Assembly: GCF_000003815.2 (NCBI RefSeq)
Contig: NW_023365702.1
Location: 208,828 to 255,966 of the forward strand
Direction of reading: 5' to 3'
Length of the DNA stretch: 47,139 nt
Source: Branchiostoma floridae
Lineage: Eukaryota; Chordata; Leptocardii; Amphioxiformes; Branchiostomatidae
Shown: piece by piece, positions 1-10,044 of the stretch
How the letters are laid out: every line of letters starts with the position of its first letter
Numbering within the stretch: the stretch's first letter is position 1
The notes under the pieces: generated by a model
What the model saw: only the letters and a program-made list of their open reading frames with translations
What the model was told of the DNA's origin: nothing
Database searches by the model: none
Position numbers and translations under genes: made by a program

Positions 1-26
1 AAGCCCAGGACCAGGAGTGTGAAATA

Positions 27-179
27 TAACCTCCAGCCAGACCCACGGTGCGTAATGTATAGTATCAAACTTACTTATACTTTGGTGCCCGTTTGACTCC
101 CTTAGGCCGGCTATACTCCCTGGCCAGCTTTGATACTACACATGTATCTTATGGCACCATAGGACCTGCTTTGAGATTA
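27..179. mobile_element. Short inverted-repeat element, TAGTCTCC family, copy 1
   Basis: Degenerate terminal inverted repeats (start TAACCTCCAGCCAGACCC, end GGACCTGCTTTGAGATTA) are flanked by a perfect 9-bp duplication TGTGAAATA (18-26 and 180-188). The unit 4 3' UTR near 30020 carries the uninterrupted site, which confirms an insertion. The inner arms repeat a TATACTCC/GGCCAGCTTTGATACTA theme shared with copies at 7524, 31089, 34273 and 34690. It has no coding capacity. Confidence 0.75.
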
Positions 180-1188
180 TGTGAAATAGAGATGTTGGTC
201 ATAGGGCAAATTTTGAAGATTGCCTGCAAACATTGTTATTTTGTTAATAAACATGTTTTTCACATTATGTTTAGTAGTTTGGACATTGTATAGCCAGCTC
301 TCTGATTATAACTCCATGTGCTTTATTTTAAAAGTACATTTGTATTGATGTAATGGTCTTGCTAAGAAAGGCATTACCTTTATTTTCTTGTTGATTTCTT
401 ATCTGAAGTTCCCAACTATAGATTAGTTAGAACAAGGACGTTATATTAGAACGTCCTTGGTTGGAAATGTATAACATAGGTTTTGTTCTATATTAAACTT
501 TGTTTTTCTTACTGCACATATCCTTTTGTAAAATGCCAAGTTGTCCATTCAGTGTGGAATAACAGCTCAAGTTGCAGCAGTCTTGTTCTATAGTTCAGGC
601 TTGTATAGTTTAGCTGTTACTTAGTATAACATTTGGTAACAATAGAACAAGCAGTAATTGTGTGAAGAAGACTTGTTGCGTCATTACTAACTACTTGTGA
701 TCTTAAAATGGTTCTTTGTACTAATCAACATTTACATAAGTGTTAGTCTTAACGTTATCAGGTATCTGTTTTACTTGCCTAGTTCATGTAGATAGATGTA
801 GGTTGTGAACTTTTATTATTAGTTGTAAGTGTTTGTTAAATATTTCGTGCAGACGCAAGGCTGGTTTGGATTAAGGTCCATATGAAAAATGCTGTGTTTC
901 CTGTTTCAGTCCTGAAAAACATTTGGGTCGTTAGGTAGGGATTATCTTTTCTTTTAGATTATTTTGTACTTTGGCGAAAACTCTAGTGGTAATATACACA
1001 TTTGTTCAATGTCAAAACAGTACATATTATTATAATAAGTTTTCATCTTTCTTAGGGGTATCAAAAGCTGTTTTTGGAGGCCTGAATTTGTCTTAAATTC
1101 AACACCAAATTAACATTGTAATGGAATTGTTATTTGCAATTTATTGTACATGTTCTGTCACGGTTTTCGTACTAGTAGTAATTCGTTC

Positions 1189-1194
1189 AATAAA
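1189..1194 (+). terminator. Polyadenylation signal, unit 0
   Basis: AATAAA in a context (TTCAATAAAGTTG) conserved at the equivalent place in all five zinc-finger units. It marks the likely 3' end of the unit 0 transcript. Confidence 0.7.
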
Positions 1195-1726
1195 GTTGGT
1201 TGCATGTTGCACACTTGTTTGGATATGGCATTTGAAGAAGCTGATATATTTAGTATTGCACTAGCCATAGTACAGAGGAGAATTATTTTACACAACCAGT
1301 TTGTGTTCGTTTCATTGTCGGAGGAATTTGTCTGAGAGGTATCGAAACGTTAGCAAAGTGAGTAAATATGAGTTGTGTAAAAGAATTCTCCTATATTCTA
1401 CCAACCTGATGAAACTATTTTCGGAAATAGCCATAGTAGTTTATTAATATAATGTACAGATACCTGCCAGGGTACAAACAAAACGATTTTGCTCGCACAA
1501 ATTGAAAGGAATGCATCTAAAACCATACATTGTTTAATAATAGTTACTCAAAGAACTGGATATGACTTCGGCCAAACGTTTCAGACAGCACCTGTTGTAT
1601 CCAAGATGTGCTTCTTTCCAGATCATGCATTGAGGCACAACTTGGATATCCAGAATATATCAGTACATGTACCCTCCATTCAGGAATTCAAGTTATGCTG
1701 TTCATCTTCTTACAGCTATGTACACA
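1195..1726 (+). other. Downstream flank of unit 0, no gene
   Basis: The sequence is homologous to the flanks after the poly(A) signals of units 1-4, including the shared phrases ACACAACCAG and GATATCCAGAA. The short open frames here start with non-ATG codons or are not conserved between units. It leads into the CA/CATA microsatellite. Confidence 0.6.
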
Positions 1727-1846
1727 CATAGATACAAACATACATACTGTCATACACGCATACATACATTCATACACACATAAAACATACACACACACAC
1801 ACACACACATACATACAAACATACATACATAACACACACATACGTG

Positions 1847-1892
<46 letters not shown>

Positions 1893-1911
1893 TATATACA
1901 CACATACAAAC
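1727..1911. repeat. CATA/CA microsatellite, unit 0 tail
   Basis: Imperfect run of CATA, CACA and TACA repeats. A related array lies at the same place in every unit (7232, 15814, 25898, 31677), so it predates the duplications. The open frames across it, rich in His/Thr or Cys/Val, are repeat artefacts. Confidence 0.9.
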
Positions 1912-2920
1912 AATCGCTACCAAAAGCCTAACCTTAGCGAAGGTAATTACACATTTCAGAACTCAAAGACAAAAGAATGACTTATCACCAGTATTTTTAT
2001 TTCGTTAAGTCAATACATTTAAATCTTCATGAAAAGAATAAACTCATCATGATTCCATATAAGGCACCACTTTCTATTTTCTACATGTACTTGCCATTTG
2101 TTTTTATTTACTGAGCAGAGCACCAAATTTTCGGGTGCATATATGCTGAAGATCGCTAGAAGGCATCACTGCACACCAAGCAGAGGTTTGGCTTCGGCTG
2201 TGTTTTGATGTGTTTTAGGCGTATTTGTCGGGAAACGGAATCACATCCCGTATGACATTAAGAAACAGTTAACATAAAAATGCCGTTAAAAACGCCTAAA
2301 ATAACGACAAAAAAATAGTAGCCGGAGCCGAACCTTCTTGGTTAGGTCAGCAGTCTGCCGTTTTTCTTTAGTGGCCCGGGTACAGGTACACAAAGGATGA
2401 TGCAATTTAATACACGTTGATCGTCTGCAAAAGGAGCGACACAGAGGAATAAAATATGACCAGTGTCAGTCACCAAGAAAGAAATGCCTTGTGGGCAATG
2501 ACCCTAATTGACGCAGGCGCAGAAGGCCCAAAAGTATTTTAGCCTATTTTATCAGGAAAATGTAAGTAACATTTCATATTGGTGAGACAGTGTAGGTTGC
2601 AGATGTTCAGATTCGGCAAAAAACAAGGTTTTGGTTAATTTTTTCGGCCTGTGCTGACCCCTAATTTGAAGTGGTCAGTCCCTAAAATGATGTCATGGAA
2701 CGTAGTTTTGACCGCTGAAATATCTTGCGCTGGTCAGAAAAGATTAGACTTTTGGACACTTGAGATAGCGGGTTGCTGTGTGGGGTGAGTTCTTATGACC
2801 TGCAATGTTCACGGATGAGATTATGACACCCTGAACTTGCTAATTTTTACATTATCGCCAATACAGATTACCATTAGTGTTCACTGCTCTTGTCTGCACG
2901 CATCTTTACATAGATCCCAT
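1912..2920. other. Spacer between units 0 and 1
   Basis: No coding signal. The first 270 bp (ending near GCATCACTGCACA) are a unit-end module repeated at 7430-7510, 16205-16465 and 31838-32055. An inverted-repeat element at 2176-2341 follows. The rest is the upstream flank shared with units 2 and 3. Confidence 0.6.
2176..2341. mobile_element. Short inverted-repeat element in unit 1 upstream flank
   Basis: The ends are imperfect inverted repeats (CCAAGCAGAGGTTTGGCTTC near the left; AGCCGAACCTTCTTGG at the right). The interior arms also pair (TTTTAGGCGT against ACGCCTAAAA). The equivalent place in unit 3 (21221-21340) carries a related but different element. Superfamily not assigned. Confidence 0.6.
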
Positions 2921-3140
2921 TGAGCGTTATCGCGACAACTATTGGATAACCAGGAGATAATGGTGACCTAGGACCATTGGTATACTCCTTCCGGGTCATA
3001 TGACACAACTTCCTGTTTTTCCGAAAAACGGCGTGGGTTTGGAAAGTTCTTCATCGTTTCGAAGATCTCGTCAACATTTAGCGGTTACAGGGAGCCGACG
3101 GACGTTTTGTGCCAGTCTGTTGGTTTTCAAGTTTGTTCAG
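2921..3140 (+). promoter_or_regulatory. Unit 1 putative promoter and non-coding exon 1
   Basis: A block of about 220 bp is conserved upstream of all four visible zinc-finger genes, starting near GAGCGTTATCGCGACAAC and ending in a strong donor, CAG|GTAAGA, at 3140/3141. It carries two ETS-like sites about 20 bp apart: CTTCCGGGT (2988-2996) and ACTTCCTG (3008-3015). No TATA box is evident. No open frame joins this exon to the coding exon, so it is read as 5' UTR. The transcription start was not determined. Confidence 0.6.
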
Positions 3141-4087
3141 GTAAGACGACTTCTTGTATTTTGATGCTAGAAGCTCTGTAGGTTTGACTGAAACTGAAGC
3201 ATTTTGTGAACGCGTTGCAACTTCTTTTTTGGGGAGGGGGGAAACAGAGGCAAAATCACATGGTTCTGACAACTGGAAAATAGACCATAGCCTAGAGGAA
3301 AGAATTATACAAACGTATGTTTGAAATGTTCCAGTTTTCTGCCCTCAAAAATAGGGAGAGAACATTTTGATACGTGGAGGAAATTATGCAGGAAGAAACG
3401 TAAACAACGGGGGCCTGTGACGGGTTTATGTGGTACCCTTTGTTAGGATTTCCGATATTATTTATTCAAGGGCAAGTGAAAACGCGTGTCTATTTTTTGT
3501 TAAATATATTTTCTCTTTGGTAGTAAATTCTGCAGTGTTCTTTTGTGTGAAAATGTGTCACACTTGTATGATGGGCGCGGTTTTATATCCGTAAGGTGTA
3601 CCTCAACTTCCCCCGTCCGCCCCCAGCTCGGAGCTTCCCGCCGTTCTAGCATCTGGTGTTCATTATGGCGTGTTTGAACTAACTATAAGGGGAGTTTCAG
3701 TACTAGTTACGGGTGGGTGCCGGTACAGAAAATTGAGGTCCAGAGGATTTATTTCCAGGTCCGGACCTAATTGTAAAACTTCTGAATGGGCAAATTAATT
3801 TCGCAACAAATGCATCTGTTTGATGGAGTATCTTATTTCTACTGGCATTTTAGAATTCTGTCATCATCTCAACAAAGCTAATGAGTCATGACTCTGTTAG
3901 ACTAAATTTGTTTGTTAAAAGAAACTTGGTAAAATGTATCCTGCTTTGGTCTTGTTTCAAAACCTGTATTGGTTTTGTTGGTACCAGTAGGCGCTGCCAT
4001 GTTGGATGATTACTTTCTCAATGGACCCTTCCAGGACTGAGGTTTGTGATAGCAAAACCTGTATTGATTTCGTAGGTATCAGTAAGC

Positions 4088-4100
4088 GCCGCCATGTTGG
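4088..4100 (-). promoter_or_regulatory. YY1-like motif
   Basis: GCCGCCATGTTGG fits the known YY1 consensus (AAnATGGCGGC on the other strand). Its equivalents are at 9193-9204 (unit 2) and 22730-22741 (unit 3), and a second copy lies about 95 bp upstream in units 1 and 3. Binding is inferred from the motif only. Confidence 0.4.
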
Positions 4101-4117
4101 ATGTTTACTTTCTCAAT

Positions 4118-4444
4118 AAGCCTTCTCACACTAGTTAGTACGCATGCGCGGGGCAAAAGGAACTCTGGGTAATGTCAAAGTTGAAGGCACACGGAAAATC
4201 AACAGTCTCGCCTCTACCATTGTTTCGATTTGTGTAACANNNNNNNNNNNNNNNNNNNNNNNNNNNNNNNNNNNNNNNNNNNNNNNNNNNNNNNNNNNNN
4301 NNNNNNNNNNNNNNNNNNNNNNNNNNNNNNNNNNNNNNNGCCTGCAAAATGGCGGAATGTTGATTTTCTGTGTGCCTTCAGCTTTGACATTACCCAGAGT
4401 TCCTTTCGCGCCGCGCATGCGTACTAACTAGTGTGAGAAGGCTT
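4118..4444. mobile_element. Long-TIR element interrupted by assembly gap
   Basis: Left arm 4118-4206 and right arm 4358-4444 are near-perfect inverted repeats of about 88 bp beginning AAGCCTTCTCACACTAG. The 100 N at 4240-4339 lie between them. Unit 3 has the uninterrupted sequence (TTTCTCAGTTGGGAC near 22750), so this insertion is specific to unit 1. The inner right flank has AAAATGGCGG (4346-4355 region), another YY1-like site. Confidence 0.8.
4240..4339. other. Assembly gap (100 N)
   Basis: Exactly 100 N, the usual placeholder for a gap of unknown size. Open frames running through it are artefacts. Confidence 0.98.
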
Positions 4445-4778
4445 GTTGGGACGGTAAACCCCCAAACACATAAATGCTTGCCGGTATAATCAGTTCATCA
4501 TTTTCTGATCGGTCGAAAATCAGGTCTGTTTTTTCGCACCGGTCCCACAAGAAAAACGGTTTTGTACCCACCCCTATTCTGAGTATTCAGTAACTTATAA
4601 TGGTGGAGGGAGGCTTCACTATTTGTCAGTCTTTGTTTTAGTTAGGAGATTTATACATTGAGTTGGAAAAGGTTTGGCTAGGACACTAATGTGCAAGTTG
4701 CTGTACTTAAAAAAATAGTGTCTCTTGACTAATGACAGTTCATCTTTTCCCTACAGACCTTGTGCTCGAGCTAGGAGG

Positions 4779-5972
4779 ATGGCATCAACAAGCAACGTGC
4801 AGAGTTTGGATGACGTCAGCGGAAATGCCGGAAAGGATGATTCTGTGCAACCTGGCACTAGCAGAGGGGATAGTTGCTACAGGTGTGAGGAGTGCAGCAG
4901 GCAATTCAGTCGACTGGGTAATCTGAAGAGGCACATGCGGACTCACACAGGGGAGAAACCCTTTAGGTGCGAGGAGTGCAGCTGGCAGTTCAGTCAAATG
5001 AGTAATCTGAAGGCTCACATCCGGACTCACACAGGGGAGAAACCCTATAAGTGTGAGGAGTGCAGCAAGCAATTCAGGCAGCTGAGTATTCTAAAGACTC
5101 ACATGCGGACTCACACTGGGGAGAAACCATACAAGTGTGAGGAGTGCAGCGGGCAGTTCAGTGAGCTGGGTACACTAAAAACTCATATGCGAACTCACAC
5201 AGGGGAGAAACCTTACAGGTGTGAGGAGTGCAGCAAGCAGTTTAGTGAGCTGGGTCATCTGACGAATCACATGCGAACTCACAGTGGGGAGAAACCTTAC
5301 AAGTGTGAGGAGTGCAGAAGGCAGTTCAGTGAGCTAAGTACTTTGAAGAAACACATGCGGACTCACACAGGGGAGAAACCCTACAAGTGTCAAGAGTGTA
5401 GCAAACAGTTCAGTAGGCTGGAACATCTAAAGGGACACATGCGCACCCACACAGGGGAGAAACCCTACAAGTGTGAGGAGTGTAGCAGGCAGTTCAGTGA
5501 GCTGAGTAGTCTGAACAAACACATGCGGACTCACACAGGGGACAAACCCTACAAGTGTGAAGAGTGCAGCAGGCAGTTCAGTCAGCTGGGTAATCTGAAG
5601 ACTCACATGAAAACTCACACAGGGGAGAAACCATACAAGTGTGAAGAGTGCAGTAAGCAGTTCAATCAGATGGGTCATCTGAAAACTCACATGCGGACTC
5701 ACACAGGTGAGAAACCCTACATGTGTGAGGAGTGCAGCAGGCAGTTCAGTGAGCTGGGAAGTCTCCAGAAACACATGCGGACTCACACAGGGGAGAAACC
5801 TTATAAGTGTGAGGAGTGTAGCAAACAGTTCAGTTTACTGCACACTCTAAAGATTCACATGCGAACTCACACCGGTGAGAAACCCTATAAGTGTGAGGAG
5901 TGCAGCAGACAGTTCAGTAAGCTTCGAAGTCTGAAGAAACACATGCAGACTCACACAGGAGAGAAAGTGTGA
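4779..5972 (+). CDS. C2H2 zinc-finger protein, unit 1, 13 fingers
   Basis: 397-residue protein, probably a nuclear DNA-binding factor. An N-terminal peptide of about 33 residues (MASTSNVQSLDDV...) precedes 13 canonical C-x2-C-x12-H-x3-H fingers joined by TGEKP linkers; finger 5 ends in SGEKP and finger 8 in TGDKP. Predicted helix contacts (-1,2,3,6) for the 13 fingers are RGNR, QSNA, QSIT, EGTT, EGHN, ESTK, REHG, ESSK, QGNT, QGHT, EGSK, LHTI, KRSK. The start was chosen because ATG 4779 follows the acceptor at 4756 in good context and the same start exists in all paralogues; an in-frame ATG at 4725 lies in the intron. The array ends abruptly at TGEKV-stop, where a small deletion shifts the frame into a 14th-finger remnant. 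No KRAB, BTB, SET or ZAD domain is visible. Target unknown. Confidence 0.9.
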   Translation: MASTSNVQSLDDVSGNAGKDDSVQPGTSRGDSCYRCEECSRQFSRLGNLKRHMRTHTGEKPFRCEECSWQFSQMSNLKAHIRTHTGEKPYKCEECSKQFRQLSILKTHMRTHTGEKPYKCEECSGQFSELGTLKTHMRTHTGEKPYRCEECSKQFSELGHLTNHMRTHSGEKPYKCEECRRQFSELSTLKKHMRTHTGEKPYKCQECSKQFSRLEHLKGHMRTHTGEKPYKCEECSRQFSELSSLNKHMRTHTGDKPYKCEECSRQFSQLGNLKTHMKTHTGEKPYKCEECSKQFNQMGHLKTHMRTHTGEKPYMCEECSRQFSELGSLQKHMRTHTGEKPYKCEECSKQFSLLHTLKIHMRTHTGEKPYKCEECSRQFSKLRSLKKHMQTHTGEKV

Positions 5973-6034
5973 GGCGTGCAGCAGGCAGTTCTGTTAACTC
6001 AGTTTTCTTAGAAGGCACATGCAAAGTAAAATAA
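5970..6034 (+). pseudogene. Finger remnant after unit 1 stop
   Basis: The sequence after GAGAAA still resembles TGTGAGGAGTGCAGCAGGCAGTTC and ends like the last finger of unit 4 (GCACATGCAAA...AATAAG), but about 8-9 bp of the linker are missing and the interior is degraded. The stop of the ancestral longer gene is probably near 6032. Confidence 0.6.
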
Positions 6035-6894
6035 GAAAGGCAAAGACCGGAAGTGTGAAGTAGAGATATGTTGTTGGTCACAAGGCACATTTTTAAGATT
6101 GCCTGCAATTATGGTTCATTTGTTCACATTTTGTTGAGTAATTTAGCAGTATAGACAGATTTCTGATTGAACCTCCATGACTATTCTTCTACAAACTACT
6201 GTATTGTTGTAATAATCTTGCTAAGAAACGTATTACTTTAATTTTATTTTCTTGCTGATTTCCTTTTGGAAGTTCCCAACCTTAGATCAGTTAGAAAGGT
6301 ATAATAACAGGTTTTGTTCTTTGTTAAACTTTTTTTTTTAGTTCGCATACCCTTTTGTAAGTTATCCATTCAGTGTGGAATAACAGTTCAAGTTGCACAA
6401 ATCTTGTTCTATATTTCAGGCTTGTAGTTAAGCTGTAACCTTTGCGATAGGTAAAGGCAGTTATTGTGTGAAGAAGACTACCACTAACAACTTGTGGTCT
6501 TGATATCTTAAGATGATTTGTTGTACTAATCTACGTTTACTTTAGTGTTAGTCTTAACATTATCAGGTATCTGTTATACTTGCCGAGTTCATATATGTAG
6601 GTGCAGGTAGGTTCCTTTCGTTGTTAGTTGCAGGTGTTTGCAACCATTTCGTGCAGACACAGGTCTGGTTTGGATTAAGATCCCTTAGTAACGGCCAGAA
6701 AACTTTTGAAATGATGTAAGAACAGAGGATTGCAATATTGATATCCTAGTCAACAGCTAGAACTACTAGTAAGTTTTCATCTTTTTTTTAGATCTCAGGA
6801 TCTGTTTTTTTAAATGAATTTGTCTTGAAAACTCACGTTGTAGAAGTGTTATGCTGGGTTGTATTTTGCTGTCGGATTTGCTTTGTTCAATAAA
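5973..6894 (+). other. 3' UTR of unit 1 with polyadenylation signal
   Basis: Non-coding and homologous to the other units' 3' UTRs (shared phrases such as AAGTTGTCCATTCAGTGTGG-like and ATTATCAGGTATCTGTTATA). It ends at AATAAA 6889-6894, followed by TTGTTTGTTTGATGCACACT as in the paralogues. Confidence 0.7.
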
Positions 6895-7231
6895 GTTGTT
6901 TGTTTGATGCACACTTGTTTGGATATGACATTTGAAGTTGATATATTTTAGTATCGAAATAGCCAAAGTAGTTTATTTATCTAATGTACATACCAATTAA
7001 GCTACAATCAAAACACTTTTGCTCCCCAAAATTGAAAAGAGGACATCTAAAACCACAAATTGCTTAATATTAGAAAACGTACAAAAGTTTCAAGTTTTCA
7101 AGAATTTATTGTGCATCTACTCAAGGCATGCTTTGAGGCACATCCTGGATATCCAGAACAGATCAGTACATGTACAATCCATTCAGGAATTTAAGTTATG
7201 CTGTTCATCTTCTTACAAGCATGTACATTCA
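6895..7231. other. Downstream flank of unit 1
   Basis: No gene seen. Homologous to the stretches after the poly(A) signals of units 0 and 4, leading into the microsatellite. Confidence 0.55.
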
Positions 7232-7424
7232 TAGATACATACATACACATACACACATACATGTACATACATACACACACACATTCATACACACACACAC
7301 ATTCATACAAACATACATACACGCATGCATACAAACACACATACACACATTCATACATACACATTCATACAAACACACACACACATTCATACACAATCAC
7401 ACACACACACATTCATATATACAT
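7232..7424. repeat. CATA/CA microsatellite, unit 1 tail
   Basis: Imperfect CATA/CACA/TTCATACA array at the same relative position as in the other units. The His/Thr-rich frames across it are artefacts. Confidence 0.9.
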
Positions 7425-7523
7425 ATGCGATTTGATTTGCTGAGCAGAGCACCAGATTTTCGGGTGCAGATTCACTGAAGATCGCTAGAAGGCTTCACTG
7501 CACAAGACACAGGTACTGTGCAG

Positions 7524-7685
7524 TAATCTCCAAGCAGATCCTACGGTAGCATTAAACAGTATCAGAGGTGTGAAGCCGGCCTAGGAGTGTGTATGTGACC
7601 GTTTGAATCCCTTTGGCCAGCTGTACCCCTTGGTCATCTTTAATACCATCTTCAATATGGCACCGTAGGATCTGCTTGGAGATTA
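7524..7685. mobile_element. Short inverted-repeat element, TAGTCTCC family, copy 2
   Basis: The ends TAATCTCCAAGCAGATCCTA and TAGGATCTGCTTGGAGATTA are perfect inverted repeats. Flanking duplications are not clear in this copy. Same family as 27-179, 31089-31505, 34273-34452 and 34690-35013. Confidence 0.8.
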
Positions 7686-7881
7686 CAGGTACAGGTCTGG
7701 TTTCCAAAGGAGGCCTGAAATTTTAAGCACGTTGAAAATCTCCAAGAGGAACAGCACAGGAGAATAAAGATATGACCAGTGTCAGTCTCCAAGAAAGAAA
7801 TGTCATGTCTGCATTTATCTTTACAGAAAGATCTTTATTGACACAACGAAAATACATTGACTTTCGCAAGGTCTACTACAA

Positions 7882-7883
<2 letters not shown>

Positions 7884-7943
<60 letters not shown>
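7884..7943. repeat. TA dinucleotide microsatellite
   Basis: About 30 uninterrupted TA units, self-complementary and able to extrude as a cruciform. Length is likely polymorphic. Confidence 0.95.
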
Positions 7944-7946
<3 letters not shown>

Positions 7947-8070
7947 CAAACAAGTGTATACAGATAAATTACCTATATGAACGAATGTCTATGAATAAAT
8001 AACAACATAACGTTAACAACAATCTGGACAAAAATATCATAATGATTGATATACCAGTACAAAAATCTCA

Positions 8071-8284
8071 ATGAGCGTGATCGCGACAACTATTGAATAA
8101 CCAGGGAGTATGGTTGACCCAGGTCGCGATATACTTCCGGGTCATGAGACGCAACTTCCTGTTTTCCGGAGAAACGGCGTGGGCTTGGAAGTTCTCTTCG
8201 TCTGGAAGAACTCGTCAACTCTAGCGGTTTAAGGGAGCCGACGGACGTTTTTGTGCAAGTCTGCTGGTATTCAAGTTTGTTCTG
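8071..8284 (+). promoter_or_regulatory. Unit 2 putative promoter and exon 1
   Basis: Homologous to 2921-3140. ETS-like sites ACTTCCGGGT (8133-8142) and ACTTCCTG (from about 8154) are retained. The donor is TCTG|GTAAGG at 8284/8285, a variant of the CAG|GTAAGA found in units 1 and 4. No start codon leads into exon 2. Confidence 0.55.
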
Positions 8285-10044
8285 GTAAGGCGACCTCTTG
8301 TATTTTGATACTAGAAGCTCTGTAGATTTTACGGAAAGCTCGAAAGTGAAGCGTTTCGTTAACGCGTAACTTGCAACTAGCAACTTCTTTATAGGGAGGC
8401 CTAACAAAGGTATCAAACCACATGGTTCTAACGTCTGTGTCCGCTAGAGGAAAGAGTAATGCATATATACGTTTGAAACGTTCCAGTTTTCTGCCCTCAA
8501 AAACAGCGAGAGAACATTCTGATACGTGGAGGAATGCAGAAAGAAACGTAAACAACGGGAGCCTGTGAGGGGTTTACGGGAGATCCGTTGATAAGAATGT
8601 TGGGGTTGTTTATTCAAAAGCAAGTGAAAATGCCAGTTTGTTTTTATGTATTGCTCTTTCAAAGTCAATTCTGCAGTGTTCTTTGGTGTAGAAATATGCC
8701 ATACTTGTATGAAAAGCGCAGTTTTGTATCCGTATACCTCAACTTCCCCCGTCCGGCCCCAGGCCGGAATTTCCCAGCGTTCCAGCATCTGGTGTTCATT
8801 ATGACGTGTTTGAACTAGCTGTACGGGGAGGTTCAGTAGTACTTCTGGTAGGGGTGGGTACCGGTACAAAAAATTCAGGTATAGGTACAGTTTAGATCCA
8901 GAGGATCAGGTCCAGGTCTGTACCTAAATCTGTACCTAATTGTCTGTGAAAACTTGTGAATGGGCAAAAGAATGGTCCACTTCGCAACAAATGAATCTGT
9001 TTCATGGACTTACTTATTACTACTGGCGTTTTAAAATTCTGTAATCATGTCAACAAAGCTAATGACTCTGTTACACCAAGGAGCTTTTTTTGGTTACACT
9101 AAGTTTGTGTGTAGAAACTTAGTAAAATGTATCCTACTTCGCTCTTGTATATAACAGCAAAACCGGTATTGGTTTCGTAGGCATCCATAAGCGCCGCCAT
9201 GTTGGATGTTTACTCTCTCAATTGGGACTGTAAGCCCCCAAACACATGAATGCTTGCCGGTATGATCTGTTCATTTTCTAATCGGTCTAAAATCAGGTCC
9301 AATGATTTATTCAGGCTTTTTTCCCCACACAAGTCCAACAAGAAAAAAAAAAAAGATTTTGCACCAACCGTTATTCAGTAACGTAAAATGGTGGAGGGAG
9401 GCTTCACTATTTGTCAGTCTTTATTTTTGCTAGGAGATTTATACAATGAGTTGGAAAAAGTTAGGCTAGGACACTAATGTACAAGTTGGTATACTTAAAA
9501 AAAACATCTGCCACAAAGATGTGCCCTGTGTGGCAGAGACTATCATTCTCGTATAAGACTGTTAAGCCGTAGTCGACGCTGTAGGGCGGATATCAATTAG
9601 GATTTTACCATATATATGATGACTTTGAAAATTAGTGGCAGTCTGCAGTACTATGACGTGCAGCCGTGGAACAAACTCCCTTTCAAGTCACGAAGCCTGA
9701 TGAAGCATCGTTACTTTTGATGTCAGCCCGAAGGGGAACTTCGCCATGAGAGCCAAGTTTGTCTTTTGACATTTTCTTCCGCTCTTGGTAATTGTTTCGA
9801 TCTTGATTAAAAGCAATCGCCCATAGCCAGGCTGTGATTATTATTGTAATTAAGTCACAGCTGACCTCACGGCAATTGTATGACGATGTACTTATGTTTG
9901 AACTATGTTATAGTTAGGATAAGATCTCATTTTGTCTGTTATGATGTTTTATGTCTTACCACCGTCTTGTGTAGCTGGTGTCCTTACAATTATCTAATAA
10001 CAAGCCTCCCGTTTGCGCGGCAACCAGACTAACCTAACCTCGTC

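Larger units (their letters stand above)
1..1194 (+). other. 3' UTR of an upstream zinc-finger paralogue (unit 0)
   Basis: The first bases match the sequence immediately after the stop codon of the unit 4 zinc-finger gene (from about 30008), so the window seems to begin about 2 bp past the stop of a fifth paralogue. Similarity to the 3' UTRs of units 1-4 continues, with shared phrases, to an AATAAA signal at 1189-1194 followed by the same TTGTTTG-rich context seen in the other units. A small inverted-repeat element interrupts it at 27-179. The coding part lies outside the window. Confidence 0.75.
3141..4756 (+). other. Intron of unit 1
   Basis: Bounded by GTAAGA (3141) and CCCTACAG (ends 4756). 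Almost collinear with the unit 3 intron: 3301-3360 and 21931-21990 are identical over 60 bp. It contains two YY1-like GCCATGTTG sites (3993-4005, 4088-4100), an inverted-repeat element with an assembly gap (4118-4444), and no supported coding sequence. Confidence 0.65.
7425..8070. other. Spacer between units 1 and 2
   Basis: Starts with the shared unit-end module (CAGAGCACCAGATTTTCGGG), then an inverted-repeat element (7524-7685), the shared upstream flank, and a TA dinucleotide run (7884-7943). No coding signal. Confidence 0.6.

Noticed and set aside
1688-1909. Cys/Val/Tyr-rich or His/Thr-rich frames in the CATA/CA tracts of all units and at 35761-36324
   Set aside because: Low-complexity translations of microsatellites.
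4131-4431. Open frames through the N run
   Set aside because: They exist only because N codons are not stops; the sequence is an inverted-repeat element.
4725-4778. In-frame ATG 54 bp before the chosen start of unit 1 (and 23038 in unit 3)
   Set aside because: This segment contains the pyrimidine tract and TACAG acceptor and has no counterpart in units 2 and 4, so it is intronic.
5427-5786. Long antisense frame in unit 1 (Leu/Pro/Val-rich), with similar ones in other units
   Set aside because: It is the mirror of the repeated finger codons and recurs wherever the TGEKP linker does; no independent coding evidence.
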